A stretch of DNA of 64,000 bases from Hyposmocoma kahamanoa. Its lineage: Eukaryota; Arthropoda; Insecta; Lepidoptera; Cosmopterigidae. Numbering within the stretch: the stretch's first letter is position 1; the number at the start of each line of letters is the position of its first letter. The position numbers and the translations under genes were made by a program. Under the pieces are notes generated by a model that had not been told where the DNA came from, ran no database searches, and worked only from the letters and a program-made list of their open reading frames with translations. The stretch is taken from the NCBI RefSeq assembly GCF_003589595.1, contig NW_020655294.1, forward strand, positions 191,377 through 255,376. Direction: 5' to 3'. Of the stretch, positions 1 through 11,316 are shown piece by piece.

Positions 1-440
1 CAGTAGATAACTAAAATTTAGACTTTAGTTATCTGACACACGTGATCGCCTACATCAGCCTATTGTCGAATAGTCTACCAAATGCCTTTCACAGGAAGAG
101 GCTTAACCGTAGCTGTCATTACGGCAGGCGAGTGGGTGGAAATAGTTAATCGCTGCTGCAAGAAACCAGAATATGAATTATTTTCGCGCTTTTTTAATAC
201 TCCAAGACAATGGGGGTAGTTCATTTATATCCTATAACGACATGTCAAGAATGGTCAACAAATTAAAAACGGATTTTGATTTATAGTAAAAATAAAAATG
301 TTTATTTATTTCACCTTAGGCATAATTTACAAGACTAGGTTCGAAACTCCTTTTGAATAAATATAATATTTTCACTCGTAATCCCACTTTTTCTCGTTAC
401 AACACAGGAATGACCAATACATTTGATTTTATTTAACATT
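1..440. other. AT-rich intergenic sequence
   Basis: No coding region or repeat family was recognised here. The short open frames overlapping 335-574 have no family motifs and lie across a dispersed repeat. Confidence 0.4.
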
Positions 441-447
441 GGTTTAA

Positions 448-575
448 TATACATACATACATACACTTCATGCCTTTTTCCCATTGGGGTAGGCAGAGAC
501 AACAGTCTTCCACTTGCTACGGTCCTGACACACAATACATCTTTCTCTTCATCAACATGCATCAGTGCTTTCAAA
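448..575. repeat. Dispersed repeat beginning with a (CATA)n run
   Basis: A short CATA microsatellite leads into text reading CTTCATGCCTTTTTCCCATT and GGTAGGCAGAGACAAC. From memory this resembles a repeat spread through lepidopteran genomes. Only one copy was seen in this window, so the class is unknown. Confidence 0.4.
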
Positions 576-836
576 CACGCACGTCATTTAAGGGCCACTC
601 TAGACAGTTCTCTTGTAAGTTCGTTAAAATTAGATGATATTATAGTTACAATGAAAGGTGGTATATGACTAAGAGAGTGTTTATATGTAGGAGTTGACTA
701 TTAAAGTAAAAATGTACAGTCATTGGTCAACAGTTGCGTCTACGGGCTGTGCACGGAGTGTGCGAGTACATTTTAAAAACAGATTCAGTTTTGCCATAGT
801 TATATATAAATAATTGTAACTTTTTTTCTAATATTA

Positions 837-918
837 TGTGACGGGACGAACAAGTCGTGCGCCTGATGGTAAGCGCTACGCCTGTCAGTTTCAGTGTACT
901 CAGAGCCTTAAATCGGGG
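837..918 (-). repeat. Fragment of the 280-bp dispersed repeat
   Basis: Contains the hallmark GACGGGACGAACAAGTCGTG and CGCCTGATGGTAAGC. It is truncated by the pogo-like relic that follows. Confidence 0.7.
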
Positions 919-930
919 TTAGTTGTAACA

Positions 931-2662
931 TGTTACAACTTGCCCCCATATTATAGTACGTTACTGTTATTATTTATAATACAAATTACCTACCTTGTTT
1001 TGTTTTAGAATTAGAGAGTATAAAAGAAAGTCAGAGCGGGCAACACAAAGCCAGGAGATACATGAGTTAGCTGCAGCTGAAGTTTTAGAAAACAACTGTA
1101 GTATTCGGAAGGCGAGTAAGAATTTCGGTCTATGTCACGTATCTTTATACAGATATATTAAGAAAACGAAGAATAATGAAAATCCAAAAGTTGGCTATGT
1201 CAAGCCAACACAAGAAAGAAGAAAAAATGTACAATATAGATATATATCCTTAAGTGCGCTGAAATATATTTTGGATTACTTCCTATGGAAGTAAGAAAAC
1301 TAGATTACCAATGTGCTATGCAACTTGCTGCTAATAATATTCCTCTTTCTTGGCATCAAAATAAGATTGCTGGTTCCAAAATTTTATGCGCAGAAATTCT
1401 CATTTGTCTTTAAGGACTCCAGAAGAAGCGATGTCATTGAGCCGAGCAACATCTTTTAATAAAACTAATGTCAATGTTTTCTTTGAAACATATCAACACC
1501 TTCTCAAAAAATACGAATTTAGTGCTTCTCGAATATGGAACATTGATGAAACCGCGGTCACGACCGTTCAAAAACCAAAGAAAATAGTAACTGATAGTGG
1601 TCAAAAGCAAGTTGGCGCCATTACATCAACCGAGAGAGGAACACTTGTAACACTTGCCTGTGCTGCTAACGCTGCGGGTAATTTTATTCAACCGATGTTC
1701 ATTTTCCCAAGGCTCAAATACTGAAATGTTCATTCGCGGTGGGCCTCCAGAATTGGATGTCAGCACCATAGAAATTATACATCATATCGATATTGCGAAA
1801 GACCCAACTCCGATTTGCTTTGGTTTACAAAACCAATTTTCCCCATCGAAGATTAGACCATTACCGAAGGCACCACCACGAAAAATAAATACAATAAGCA
1901 GACGCAAAAGAAAATTTGCTGTTTTGACAGACACTCATAAAAAAGAAGCTTTGAGAATGGAATATGAATAACAGATGAAGAAAATGCAAAAAATGATAAT
2001 AAAAACAAGGGAAAGGTAAAGTAAAAGGGAAAAAGAAAGGCAAATTTAAAAAATCAACAAAATACATAGATGGAATAAAAAGAGTTAAAAAAGGATTTTA
2101 AGTGCTATTGTCTAGTTTGCAGCGAGGCTTATAGTCATTCAAAAGGTGATTGGGTAGAATGTATTGTATGTAGAATGTGGGCACATGTAGGATGTATCAC
2201 AGGACAGACTATTTCTTTTATTTGTATTAATTGCAACTCAGATGAAGACTGAATTCATTAATAAAGAAACTTATCGAAAAGTTGATTACTGTACGATGTA
2301 AGGTAGAAGTAAGAGATAATTACGAGACTTAATTTTGAGGCTTATAATTTAACTTAGTGTAATTTTAAAGTGCCATGTTGATTTATAAGTTCCTACCTAT
2401 AGTAGAATGTAAGGTGCAAAATAAGATAAATAGTTAAAATCTGAAATCTTTAATTTGTTGATTGTAAAAAAGTATATTACTGTTAATTGTATGATAAATA
2501 ATACATATTATATAAATACCTAGTTACTTTTTGTTGAAAATAAAGCCAAATGATGGAAGGTGTGAAAAAAATGATTGACGTTTACATTCTCGTTTTTTAA
2601 TACCGTTACTACTTAGCCCAATAGATATTACAATAAACCCCAAGCACGGGGTAAGTTGTAGC
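931..2662 (+). pseudogene. Degenerate pogo-like transposon with C-terminal PHD-like finger
   Basis: Broken coding pieces in successive frames match the pogo/Tigger plan. Positions 995-1294 give a psq-type helix-turn-helix (NCSIRKASKNFGLCHVSLYRY). Positions 1386-1724 give the start of the DDE domain (IWNIDETAV, then GNFIQPMFIFPR). Positions 1780-1971 give a basic proline-rich tail (PSKIRPLPKAPPRK). Positions 2091-2252 encode a zinc finger with C-x2-C, WVEC-x2-C, WAHVGC and C-x2-C, ending at TGA 2250-2252. The central part of the DDE domain is missing and frames shift. Inverted ends TGTTACAACTTGCCCC (931-946) and GGGGTAAGTTGTAGCA (2647-2662) look like terminal repeats. It is not a functional transposase. 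Confidence 0.75.
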
Positions 2663-3041
2663 ACCGCTCTTTTTTTAAATAAAACTTTATTATATATAGA
2701 TATTTTTTCAATTCAAGTTAATAGAAGAATGGTTAATGGATCAATCAATGTTTAGTTGGTGGTAATTTATCTCAAGATATATATATATTTATATGTAAAT
2801 TGTTACAACAAGCCCCTTGCTATGCTGAGAACTAAGCTAACCGAGCTAACTAAACTAATTCGACGATCCCACTAGCTATGTAAAATATTACGCTCTTCAC
2901 CCCCTCATTCATCCATAGTCACTAGTTATTACGTATTTTCTTAGCTTAGCTTTGCATGCAACTACGTGAGTTAAGCTAGCTAAGTTAGCTTCGTTCGCGG
3001 TGTGCCCCGCGCTTAATTCACTATTTAAAACCCTAGTGTTT
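2663..3041. other. Intergenic sequence with AGCTAAGC/GCTAAC-rich inverted motifs
   Basis: Between 2830 and 3000 there are repeated words such as AACTAAGCTAACCGAGCTAA and, in the other sense, GTTAAGCTAGCTAAGTTAGC. This suggests a decayed inverted-repeat element. A further TGTTACAACAAGCCCC lies near 2800. No gene was seen. Confidence 0.35.
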
Positions 3042-4351
3042 TTATGAATAATACAACCAAAATATATTTAAGTGTGTATACACACTTCTAGTATATGAAT
3101 GTTTTTTGTCATTGAGATAAGCGCAAAATGCACAAATTTCGTCGCTGTCTGCACTTTCATTCGCGGCGTGGATAATGTAATGATTATGCCATTTGAAATA
3201 ATCATAGTATTTCTCTTTATTAACAATAGTATCGTTCATTATTGCCGCCAAAGCTCCATGTCCCAAAGTACTAGCATCTAAATAGGATCCAGGAGGCAAA
3301 AACCTGAAAAAATATTAAAATAAAAAATATGGAATAAATAAAAATTAAATATCGCAACATTTTTTTACGATACGTGAGAACGAACAATCAAATCTGAGGG
3401 GCACTGCCAAAGCGCCTGTCAACCTGAAAGTCCTATTTGCCTGTAATTTCATCAGCACCCTAATCATTTAAGGTAACAACACTTCTACTAAAATGGGAGT
3501 TTGAAAATAGAATGAATTTACCTGCTATAATCCGCACCACCGTAAACAATCGGTACTGCATAATGTTTTGTAGCTATTACTATCTTTTCAGTTACATAAT
3601 CGTCGCTCATTGAATTCTCAAAAGCCAAATAGAAATAATAATCTGTTTCTATTGGTGCAAAACATTCGTCTCCTTTTGTTCTGCTACACTCTAAAGTCCC
3701 ACACGATCCGTAAATGTCAATATTAAGATTGTACTTTCCTAATTCTTCATTAAGACTCTTTCCAAATTCATCACGTTTGCTTGGTGTTCCACAGTGCGAT
3801 ACAAACCATGCAGCAGCTTTGTTTTTATTTAATAATTTACGTTTGATTTCATCGCTCGTTGGTTTCATATCTTTTGAATCTATCCACTTAACACCCCTAT
3901 TAGGTCCTATTATTCTTCCTTCCTTATTTCTTATTACATAAAATTTCCAAGTGGCGTCCGAGTCCAGTCTATATGTAAAAGTCAAATTAAAAAACCCATT
4001 ATAACGTTTAGGTGTGGGATATAAAGCCGGGGACTCGTCACTCAGAAAAACATACTTTTGGTTTTCCGTTCGGGCTGATGGTAGTGTGAGATTGTGATCA
4101 AGAGTCATTGTGTTAAACAATATTACGTCATAGTCCCTTACATCACTAAAATATGATACGTTACTGGTTAAGAAACAATTTTGAAACCTACATTTTCTGT
4201 TTATGAAATAAAGTTGTCCCTGTCTGTTACTCAGTTCTGGAGTAAGGTTTGCTTCAGACCATATAAGTATGTAAATCAAAGAATCATCTTTTATATTTCC
4301 TATAACATGAATCATTAAATTTAATTTTACAATTAGCATAATTTTGTTCAT
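3042..4351 (-). CDS. GT10 alpha-1,3-fucosyltransferase-like gene 1 (two exons, intact)
   Basis: Exon 1 is 4351-3522 and exon 2 is 3303-3042, with a 218-bp intron. The donor is AG|GTAAAT and the acceptor TTTTCAG|G. The spliced frame is open for 363 codons. GT10 hallmarks are a hydrophobic N-terminus (residues about 4-18), NGFFNLTFTYRLDSD (about 118-132), WFVSHC (182-187), DIYGSCG (212-218), and the strongest motif YYFYLAFENSMSDDYVTEK (238-256) followed by VPIVYGGADYSR split by the intron. Exon 2 has PPGSYLDA, YYDYFKW and CAFCAYLND. By family this is a Golgi/secretory enzyme moving fucose from GDP-fucose to N-acetylglucosamine on glycans; the acceptor is not predictable. The ATG at 4351 fits the hydrophobic start seen in the paralogs. 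It is closest to gene 3, sharing LGHGALAAI in exon 2. Confidence 0.92.
3395..3480 (-). repeat. Fragment of the 280-bp dispersed repeat inside the gene 1 intron
   Basis: Reads ATCTGAGGGGCACTGCC and CCTGTAATTTCATCAGCACC, internal words of the dispersed repeat. It makes up much of the short intron. Confidence 0.6.
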
Positions 4352-4866
4352 ATTATCTACGCTTCCTTCTTTGGTTTATTTCTTAGTAGAAAAATTTATC
4401 TTTTTTATGAATGTGTCAATACTGTGGTTCCTAATTTTAGTCAAACTATCAATTTGTAAGAATATCAATTTAAGCAAATAGTTTTGGTCAATATCCATTG
4501 TTTATTCAAAATATTATTCATATGAATTCAAAATACAATAAAATGTCACTAAAATTGAACATACCTTTTACTTATTTTGTTCGTGAAGTACGTTGGTCAA
4601 GTAAGTTCTTTATTTCATTAGTGGCTGTAACAAACTGATTTGATAATAGGTCATCACTTTTTGGTTGTATTTTAGAGTAAATTTAATTGTTACTTAAGGC
4701 TACTCCAGTCAATGTTATTGCTGGCATCTTCATTACTCTAAACAATAGTATAGTTACCCGAGACCTCAAGGCGGCTCCCGACTGAGACAAGCGGTTCCAA
4801 CAGAAAACCAGCGTTACAGCAGGCGAGCTGTGACATATGCTGAATTGGATCCAATTCAGCTTTTAG
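4352..4866. other. Upstream region of gene 1
   Basis: AT-rich sequence upstream of the minus-strand gene 1. On the minus strand it contains AACAATGGA, a word also found upstream of several paralogs. No other gene was seen. Confidence 0.4.
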
Positions 4867-5457
4867 CCGCTCACGCGATGCGCTCCTCCTACCGCAAAAT
4901 GGCGGTTATTTGGTTTCGCAAATTAGAAAAGAATTTAGTTTAAATACAAGTTTTTATAAATAAAAATTATTATTCTGCATTTCTAAATAAATACCCTCCG
5001 TACTACCAACAAAAACAACTCAAATAAAATGCAGTAATACACCGCGAATCCTGCACTTAAAAAGCACTAATGAAATTTTTGGTGTACTTGGATAAATATG
5101 ATAATATTCCGTTTGAGTGGTTCTAACGTTTACAATGAAATTACTCCTTAAATTATAGTGTATAAACATTTATATTCAGGGTAAACTTAAAAAACGCTAC
5201 TTACGGTATGTTTTCAATAAATAAACACCGAAATCACCAGCCCAAACAATAACACACACGATTGTCGTGACGTATTTTTGAAGTTGTTTATTTCTTTTAA
5301 ATGACAGACCCAGGCATTAAAAACTTTATGGTTTGCTAGAGTAGTTACCGAAATAGCAATTAATATTAGTTCTTTTACCTGTTGTAACTTCGATATCCGG
5401 ATAAATCGGTATAAAATCATCACCGGCACCTCTAGGTCTATGCGTCTACGGCTGCAT
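4867..5457 (+). mobile_element. MITE A, copy 1 (right terminus lost)
   Basis: Starts with the 12-bp terminus CCGCTCACGCGA and is near-identical through its body to the copies at 24620 and 45564. It stops at CTACGGCTGCAT without the right inverted terminus. It contains no coding capacity. Confidence 0.8.
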
Positions 5458-6042
5458 AATTTTCAATCAAAATTAAAATTAAAATTGCAATCATACATTT
5501 TTTTGTTATGTTTTGGTAATAAGCTGATTAAACGTTTCTTTCTTTCTTTCAGTGTTTCAGAATTTACCGATCACCAAAAGGTAGTACTAGCGCACTAAGG
5601 ACAGATACTCGTCTGTGGTAACGCAGATGCATCTGTAGCGGTGCATGGATCAATCCTCATCGAAAAGTAGGCGCGTTTAGTGTGGTGCTATGTTTTGACC
5701 TTCTGTTTTTGGTTAATTATTAATAAAAAAGGGCGGGTCGGTGTGCGGCTGTTGATGTTAAGCTGCGGAAGTTAATGGGCCGTTCATAAGAACCGGAAAT
5801 AGGCCCGTTTCGGATCCGCGACTTCCGCAAAGGACGAGTTAAGAATATTCTATTATGATTAGCTCCAAGGCCTGGAAATTTTATGATAAAAACAAAATAG
5901 TATTTTAAATTATTGTTAATTATCATCGATAATATTGAATTTGATTATAGATAAAACAGTTACAATTTCCATTAAAATTTAGGAGCTCGTTGTTGTACAA
6001 ATATTTGTTATAGAATGAAGGATGTAAATGAATTGAACTTAC

Positions 6043-6116
6043 CTGCCATATATATGTCCGTAAACAATTGGCACTGCAATGTTTTGTAGCCATTTACTAC
6101 CTTTTCCGTTACACAG
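6043..6116 (-). pseudogene. Relic of a GT10 exon 1 end
   Basis: On the minus strand the text reads TGTAACGGAAAAGG, then ACAAAACATTGCAGTGCC and AATTGTTTACGG, ending at an intact donor CAG|GTAAG. It aligns with the DYVTEK...TKHYAVPIVYGG...YSR segment of paralogs but is frameshifted, and no upstream exon is present. It is a dead copy lying between genes 1 and 2. Confidence 0.75.
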
Positions 6117-6203
6117 AAGGAAGATGTAAGCAGCTGCAGTATGGCGACCAGAACTTTCAACTTGAATGTGATGGGGAACCGAGAGCTTTTCTTTTGTTCT
6201 TTT

Positions 6204-6233
6204 GTCCTTAGGGTTCACAAGAACCCTAAGGAC
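6204..6233. repeat. Perfect 13-bp hairpin
   Basis: GTCCTTAGGGTTC (6204-6216) and GAACCCTAAGGAC (6221-6233) are exact inverted copies around a 4-nt loop. Confidence 0.85.
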
Positions 6234-6263
6234 CAAGAGTTGGCAAACAAACTACTACAAGTT

Positions 6264-6483
6264 TTAGTAGGAGTAGAGCTCTTTGTGAAAAAGTTTATCC
6301 ACCTTATCTAATTCTGTCGCCATGTAGTAATGTGAGCATTACTGTGTTCGGGTTTTGAAGGGTAAGGGTGCTGGTGAAATTACAGTGACATGGGCACTTC
6401 TGTCTCAATGGCAGCACTCCTCAGGTCTTTGCGATTAAAACTCTTAAGTGGCACTGCAACTGTTTTGTTGGTTGTGGACTTGT
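6264..6483 (+). repeat. 280-bp dispersed repeat copy
   Basis: Reads GAGCTCTTTGTGAAA, AGTAATGTGAGCATTACTG, GGTGCTGGTGAAATTACAG and GGCACTGCAACTGTT in the family order. Confidence 0.75.
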
Positions 6484-6649
6484 TCGTCGTTCAAAATTCC
6501 TCATTTACAATATTAGTATAAACATATTTACATTAAGGTGAACCTTTCCCCAAGTTTCCATCCACATTCGCAACGATGGCGAAATAATTGTTGATAGAAT
6601 TATTGATAGTTCGTCAGTGTTTTCAAAAGTCATCATTTAAATTTGAATG

Positions 6650-6782
6650 GGGATGCATGGCGTATCATCCCTTTTCTGTATGTTTGGCGTACCCTAGACC
6701 AGCAATCGGCGAGTATCTTACGCCAGTTGGCACATTATTACATTGTAAGCTATCGGTACGATAAGGAGAAGAAGACAAATTT
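6650..6782 (-). repeat. Dispersed repeat D copy
   Basis: Contains TGTTTGGCGTACCCTAGACC and ATCGGCGAGTATCTTACGCC. The reverse complement matches 51705-51865 and, less well, 33395-33525. Confidence 0.55.
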
Positions 6783-7254
6783 GAATAAAATAATTTAATT
6801 GTTTTTACAAATTTTACTAGCTTTACCGTGTGTACCGAGTCAGCGTTTCTCTTAAGCCCAAACGCACTTCTTAGAGGATCAGTGTCTAGCAGTTGGATGT
6901 ATGGATTGATGATGATGATGTTGTATCGAAATAATAACTGTTATTATGATAACAAATGTTTTATGCATAATAAAACCGGATCAACGGAAACAAGGTTTTA
7001 GTCGAGTAATATAGAAGAATTTACTTTAAATTCCTTTTGTTAATTCAACTGACCTTTCACTTTGATCGTTGACCGTAAAGAACCGAGTCGAATTTAAACC
7101 TTAAGCGCAAAGGAAGACGTACCATTGTTTTCATAGTTTGGCGAACCAAATTATGTGGTCGACTTGGTTTCATAGTAGCTTCTTCAATGAATCTAGTTAT
7201 ATCAAGATTTTTACTAAGTTAATAACGTTCTTTTTGAATTTAAAGTTTGTGATA

Positions 7255-7504
7255 TTGAATAACGGGAAGTATAAGTCGTGCATCTGGTGGTGAGTGCATT
7301 GCCACTCCGAGCTTTAAATCGCAAACATCACTGGTATTGCGCCAGTCACCCTGAGACATAAGTTCCATGAGCCTGTAATTTCACTTATATCCTTACCCTC
7401 CTAACCCAGAGCACTGTAATGCTCACATTACTGCTTGGTGGCAGAAATAGGTATGGTGGCCGATATCCCTAGTTAACTCTTTCACAAAGAGTTCTGCTGC
7501 TACT
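7255..7504 (-). repeat. 280-bp dispersed repeat copy
   Basis: Diverged copy with AAGTCGTGCATCTGGTGGT, AGTTCCATGAGCCTGTAATT and CTCACATTACTGCTTGGTGG. It lies just downstream of gene 2. Confidence 0.7.
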
Positions 7505-7582
7505 GAAGTAGAAAAATATCAACATTCATACAGAAGTTATAAAAAAAATGAAAGAATATTTCTATAAAATTTATGTAATTTT

Positions 7583-9400
7583 TCACTTAGTTATCCAAAA
7601 CCCAGTAATATGTGTATATACGCTTCTTTTGTATAGGTACATATTATGTCTATAGTCATTTAAGTAAGCACAGAATGAACAGATTTCATCAGTGTCAGGA
7701 CTTTCATAAGGGTCATGGTAATTGTAATATTTGCGCCATCTGAAAAAATCGTAGTATTTCTCCCTATTATTAACAGTGTCGTTAATTATTTTTGCCAGTT
7801 CGTCCGGTTTAAGAATATCGGCATCTAAATATGCTCCATTTGGCAAGAACCTGGAATCAAATTTAACACTTCAAAAATTTCGTTTTTCGCTTCATTTTTC
7901 ATCATCAATGATGTCTGATGTCCACGATGTCTGATATCTTTTAGTACACAGTAATGTATTAGGCATAAAAATACAACAATAACTTAATAACTAAACCTAA
8001 GGCTGCTAACACAAGGACTTCACGCATTAAGTGCATGCAGTCAACGTGTGAAAGCGTTATCAACTTCATGCAGCTTCATCAACTTCAAGTGATTACGACT
8101 TCAGGTATTAATTGCAAACGTGCAATCAGTTTGAATAAAATTTTGTCTAATATTTGGTACATGGCAGCTCTTGGGGTGAGTGAACTGTCTCAAACCGGTT
8201 TTATTTGATGGCTAATTTAATCGGGATGAATGTTAGTGTTCCATTGAACATCTGTTCAAGTGTCATCAGAAGCTCTTTTCCCATTTAGTAAAGATTTATT
8301 TAGAATTTAGAAGTTTTATTTCCACTTATTTAATCGATTTGAAATTTATTATGTTATGAAAATCCGATGACATTGCATTAATATTACAGAATTATGGTAT
8401 TTGGGCTGTTTAAATTGGCCTCTACAAGTTGTTAGCCTATTAGTGTATAGTGTTTTTATTGTCTTTTTGGAGTACAGTGTTTTGCATTGGGGTTTTTTGA
8501 ATTTTAATTTAAGTATTGCGTATTGTACAAGTTTTAAGCGTACCTCGAATAATTAGCACCTCCGTAAACTATCGGCACTGCGTAGTTATTTATAGCCATT
8601 AATAACTTTTCAGTAACGTAATCTTCGAACATAGAATTTTCAAACGCCAAATAAAAATAATAATCTGATTCTATCATTTTAGGGCATTTTTTATCTTGAT
8701 GTAAGCATTTGAGACTTGCACAATGACCATAGAGGTCAATTTTTAAGTCATACTTTAGCAATTCGTCGTTCAACTTGGTGACGTAAATTTCACGCTTATT
8801 CGGTGTTTCACAGTGTGACACAAACCATGCTCCAGCTTTAGTCTTGGTTCGTAATTTAATTTTGATTTCTTCATCCGTTGGTTCCATATCGTTTACATCT
8901 ATCCAATGCATGTTTACTTTTGGTCCTATAACTTCACCTCTTTTGTTTTTTATAATTATGTATCGGAAAAAAATATCCGAATGCAATTTATACGTCCAAG
9001 TCAAATTAAAGAAACCATTATAATGTGATGGTATTGGATAGATAGACTGAGGTTCGTCACACACAAAAATATATAACTGATTTTCCGATCGAGCACTTGG
9101 TGGCGTTAAATTCCAGTCTTTAAGGGTAATGACATTGAACAATATGACATCAAATTTTTTTATATCACTGAAATATGATCTGTTGACAGTTAAAAAACAA
9201 TTTTGATAACGGCATTTGTTTTTGATAAAATAATCTTGTCCTTTTTCCTGGCCAAGACGAGCCGTTTGATTGATCTTGGCGTTTGAATACACTAGTATAT
9301 AAATTAAAGAATCTTTAGTTTTAATGCCATCACAACTTAAGAAAGTTAGTATGAAAATTATAATTTTTTCCAAATGTCCATTATTAATTATTACTTTCAT
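7583..9400 (-). CDS. GT10 alpha-1,3-fucosyltransferase-like gene 2 (two exons, intact)
   Basis: Exon 1 is 9400-8544 and exon 2 is 7850-7583, with a 693-bp intron (donor AG|GTACGC, acceptor TTCCAG|G). The spliced frame is 374 codons without a stop. The N-terminus has a hydrophobic run (EKIIIFILTFLSC). GT10 motifs are NGFFNLTWTYKLHSD, WFVSHCETPNKRE, DLYGHCASLKC, YYFYLAFENSMFEDYVTEK and VPIVYGGANYSR. Exon 2 has FLPNGAYLDA, YYDFFRW and CSFCAYLND. The donor is GTACG rather than the GTAAG/GTAAA of paralogs. The expected role is transfer of fucose from GDP-fucose in the secretory pathway. It is not especially close to any other copy here, so it may be an older branch. Confidence 0.92.
7851..8543 (-). 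other. Intron of gene 2
   Basis: AT-rich spacer of 693 bp with no recognisable coding sequence. Confidence 0.75.
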
Positions 9401-9861
9401 AATTTATCTATGAACGAAATTTATTTTCGAACGGTATATTTGTCACAGGCTCAACAACCCAAAAACTGTTTATAAAAACGAAATTGATTAATTAGGTGAA
9501 TCTCAAGAGAATGTTATTCATAGTTTTAATAATGAAGGTTCCACTAATTTGACAATGGTCTTTGTAGTGTTTGGACATTACAAAAACAGGAAAACAAAAA
9601 AAAAAACAATAATTAAGTATATTACATCAAACAATAGAAGTTAGTTCGATTTATTTTACATCAAAAAATGTATTTAGATGTATTCGAAATGGAAAAATAA
9701 AAAATGACCTTCATAGAAGTTACGCCCCCAAACTAAGGAAATAACATCTAAATTGATAGGAAATGAAACTATCCGGATTTAAAATATTATACTTATTATA
9801 CGCGAGAGTAACGAAACTAATTCCCGAAGAACCCAAACCACCATGATAAGAATCAATTTAG

Positions 9862-10070
9862 ATATCGAGTTCTTAGGTTTCCGCGATTATTACACATAGG
9901 AAATGAAACTATTTTTTCGGATTTATATCGCGTATATTTGTTTTTTCTAACAAACCGACATTTCGGGCCCTTTACAGGTCCCATGGTCACGGTTGACTAA
10001 GGTGGTACAGTATTCAACCAGTTATGTCTAATATTGATGCAAACCAGCCTATTTTTTCACTATAGTTACA
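9862..10070 (+). repeat. Dispersed repeat C copy
   Basis: Reads TTCTTAGGTTTCCGCGATT, GGAAATGAAACTATTTTTTC, then AACAAACCGACATTTCGGG and CCATGGTCACGGTTGAC. Partial copies occur near 28700, 37000, 42165 and 57680. Confidence 0.65.
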
Positions 10071-10133
10071 ATAGTTATTAATTAAATACCTTATTTTTAA
10101 TTTTACAAAGAAAATATTCCAATTTACGCTACA

Positions 10134-10363
10134 TTAATAATAATAATAACATAATAATAATAACGCTCACACTCAACATAGCCCCGCACTAGGGAAACCC
10201 TGTGTCGCGGGTGCCATGGACACACACATAGACAACCACAAATTACACCCAAACTCACGAGAGATATAAATGTAGGCCATACAAATATTTCTCCCGGCCC
10301 GGGAATCGAACCTGGGACCTCTGCGTGGCAGTCCGGCATGGTAACCGTTCGGCCACCGAGGCA
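10134..10363 (-). mobile_element. tRNA-headed SINE, copy 1
   Basis: On the minus strand it begins CTGCCTCGGTGGCCGAACGG (A-box-like) and carries GGTTCGATTCC (B box), then a body with GTGTAATTTGTGGTTGTCT and TGCGGGGCTATGTTGAG, and an (ATT)n tail. Same family as 42326-42545 and 59030-59273. Confidence 0.88.
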
Positions 10364-10579
10364 GTTTACATTAAGTTTTACAAATTATTTTATTGAATGA
10401 ACTTTTATTAAGTTCAATTTATTATTAATTAATAATAAAAATTAGAATAAATTAAAACATATTAGTTAGTACTGCAGTCTTACATATGTCTGTTTGGGAT
10501 TTTTCTTTAGAGGAAATACTGGATCCCAAACTGGTGGTACGGAGAAACCATCTTCCCTGTTGAAATTAGGATGTTTTTT

Positions 10580-11306
10580 GATTGCTGAAACTTGATGCAA
10601 GTGAGTTTGTACCCTGCTGCGTAAAACCTCCAAAACTGTATGGGTTACCAAAAATACGTAAGGCTGACACCCCACTCTGTCCCATAGTTAGCCAGATTGA
10701 CACACCAACCTACAAACTGGCTCAACACATGGCAAAGGTACTGTCACCATTGAAAGGGAACACTTCTACACATGTGAAGGATTCATGCCATTTCATCAGT
10801 GGAATCAAAGATCTGCGGTTAACTGATCATGACACCATGGTCAGTTTTGATGTTCAGTCGCTGTTTACCAACCTACCAGTAAGACTGCATTGAAATTGTA
10901 CGTAGAAAGCTAAGGGAACATAATATGTAAATTGAATATGCAGAATTATTAGAACACTGCCTAACATCAGACTATCTATTGTGGAATAATAAATTCTACC
11001 TACAAATTGACGATATAGCGATGGGCTCCCCGGTATCTCCCGTTGTTGCCGATATTTTCATGGAAGACTTCGAGAAGCGAGTTTTACCCATGGCCCCAGC
11101 TTGGCCGAAGATTTTCAATCGGTACGTTGATGATACTTTCACAATATTACTTACCTAAAAATAGCATACCTTCTAACTTGGACCATCTTAATTCTTTTAG
11201 TACTAAGATCCAATTTACTATGGAACAAGAGAATTGTGATACTTTAGCTTTCTTAGATGTTTTAATTAAAAGAAATCCTAATAACACCGTAGGCCATACT
11301 GTATTT
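10580..11306 (+). pseudogene. Penelope-like reverse transcriptase fragment
   Basis: Broken frames encode KLYGLPKIRK, then FDVQSLFTNLP, then MGSPVSPVVADIFMEDFE (from 11021), then RYVDDTF with the catalytic YVDD at 11123-11134, then FLDVLIKRN and GHTVF. These follow the Penelope RT order. There is a frameshift and stop around 10893-10930 and another after the YVDD box, and the copy runs into a run of Ns before the expected GIY-YIG endonuclease. It is an inactive retroelement fragment. Confidence 0.82.
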
Positions 11307-11316
11307 NNNNNNNNNN
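11307..11316. other. Assembly gap (10 Ns)
   Basis: Ten consecutive N characters. The true gap size is unknown. It falls where a Penelope element should continue. Confidence 0.99.

Noticed and set aside
995..1971. Host gene with psq helix-turn-helix
   Set aside because: The reading frames follow the pogo transposase order, with frameshifts, a missing central DDE part and inverted termini, so it is a transposon relic.
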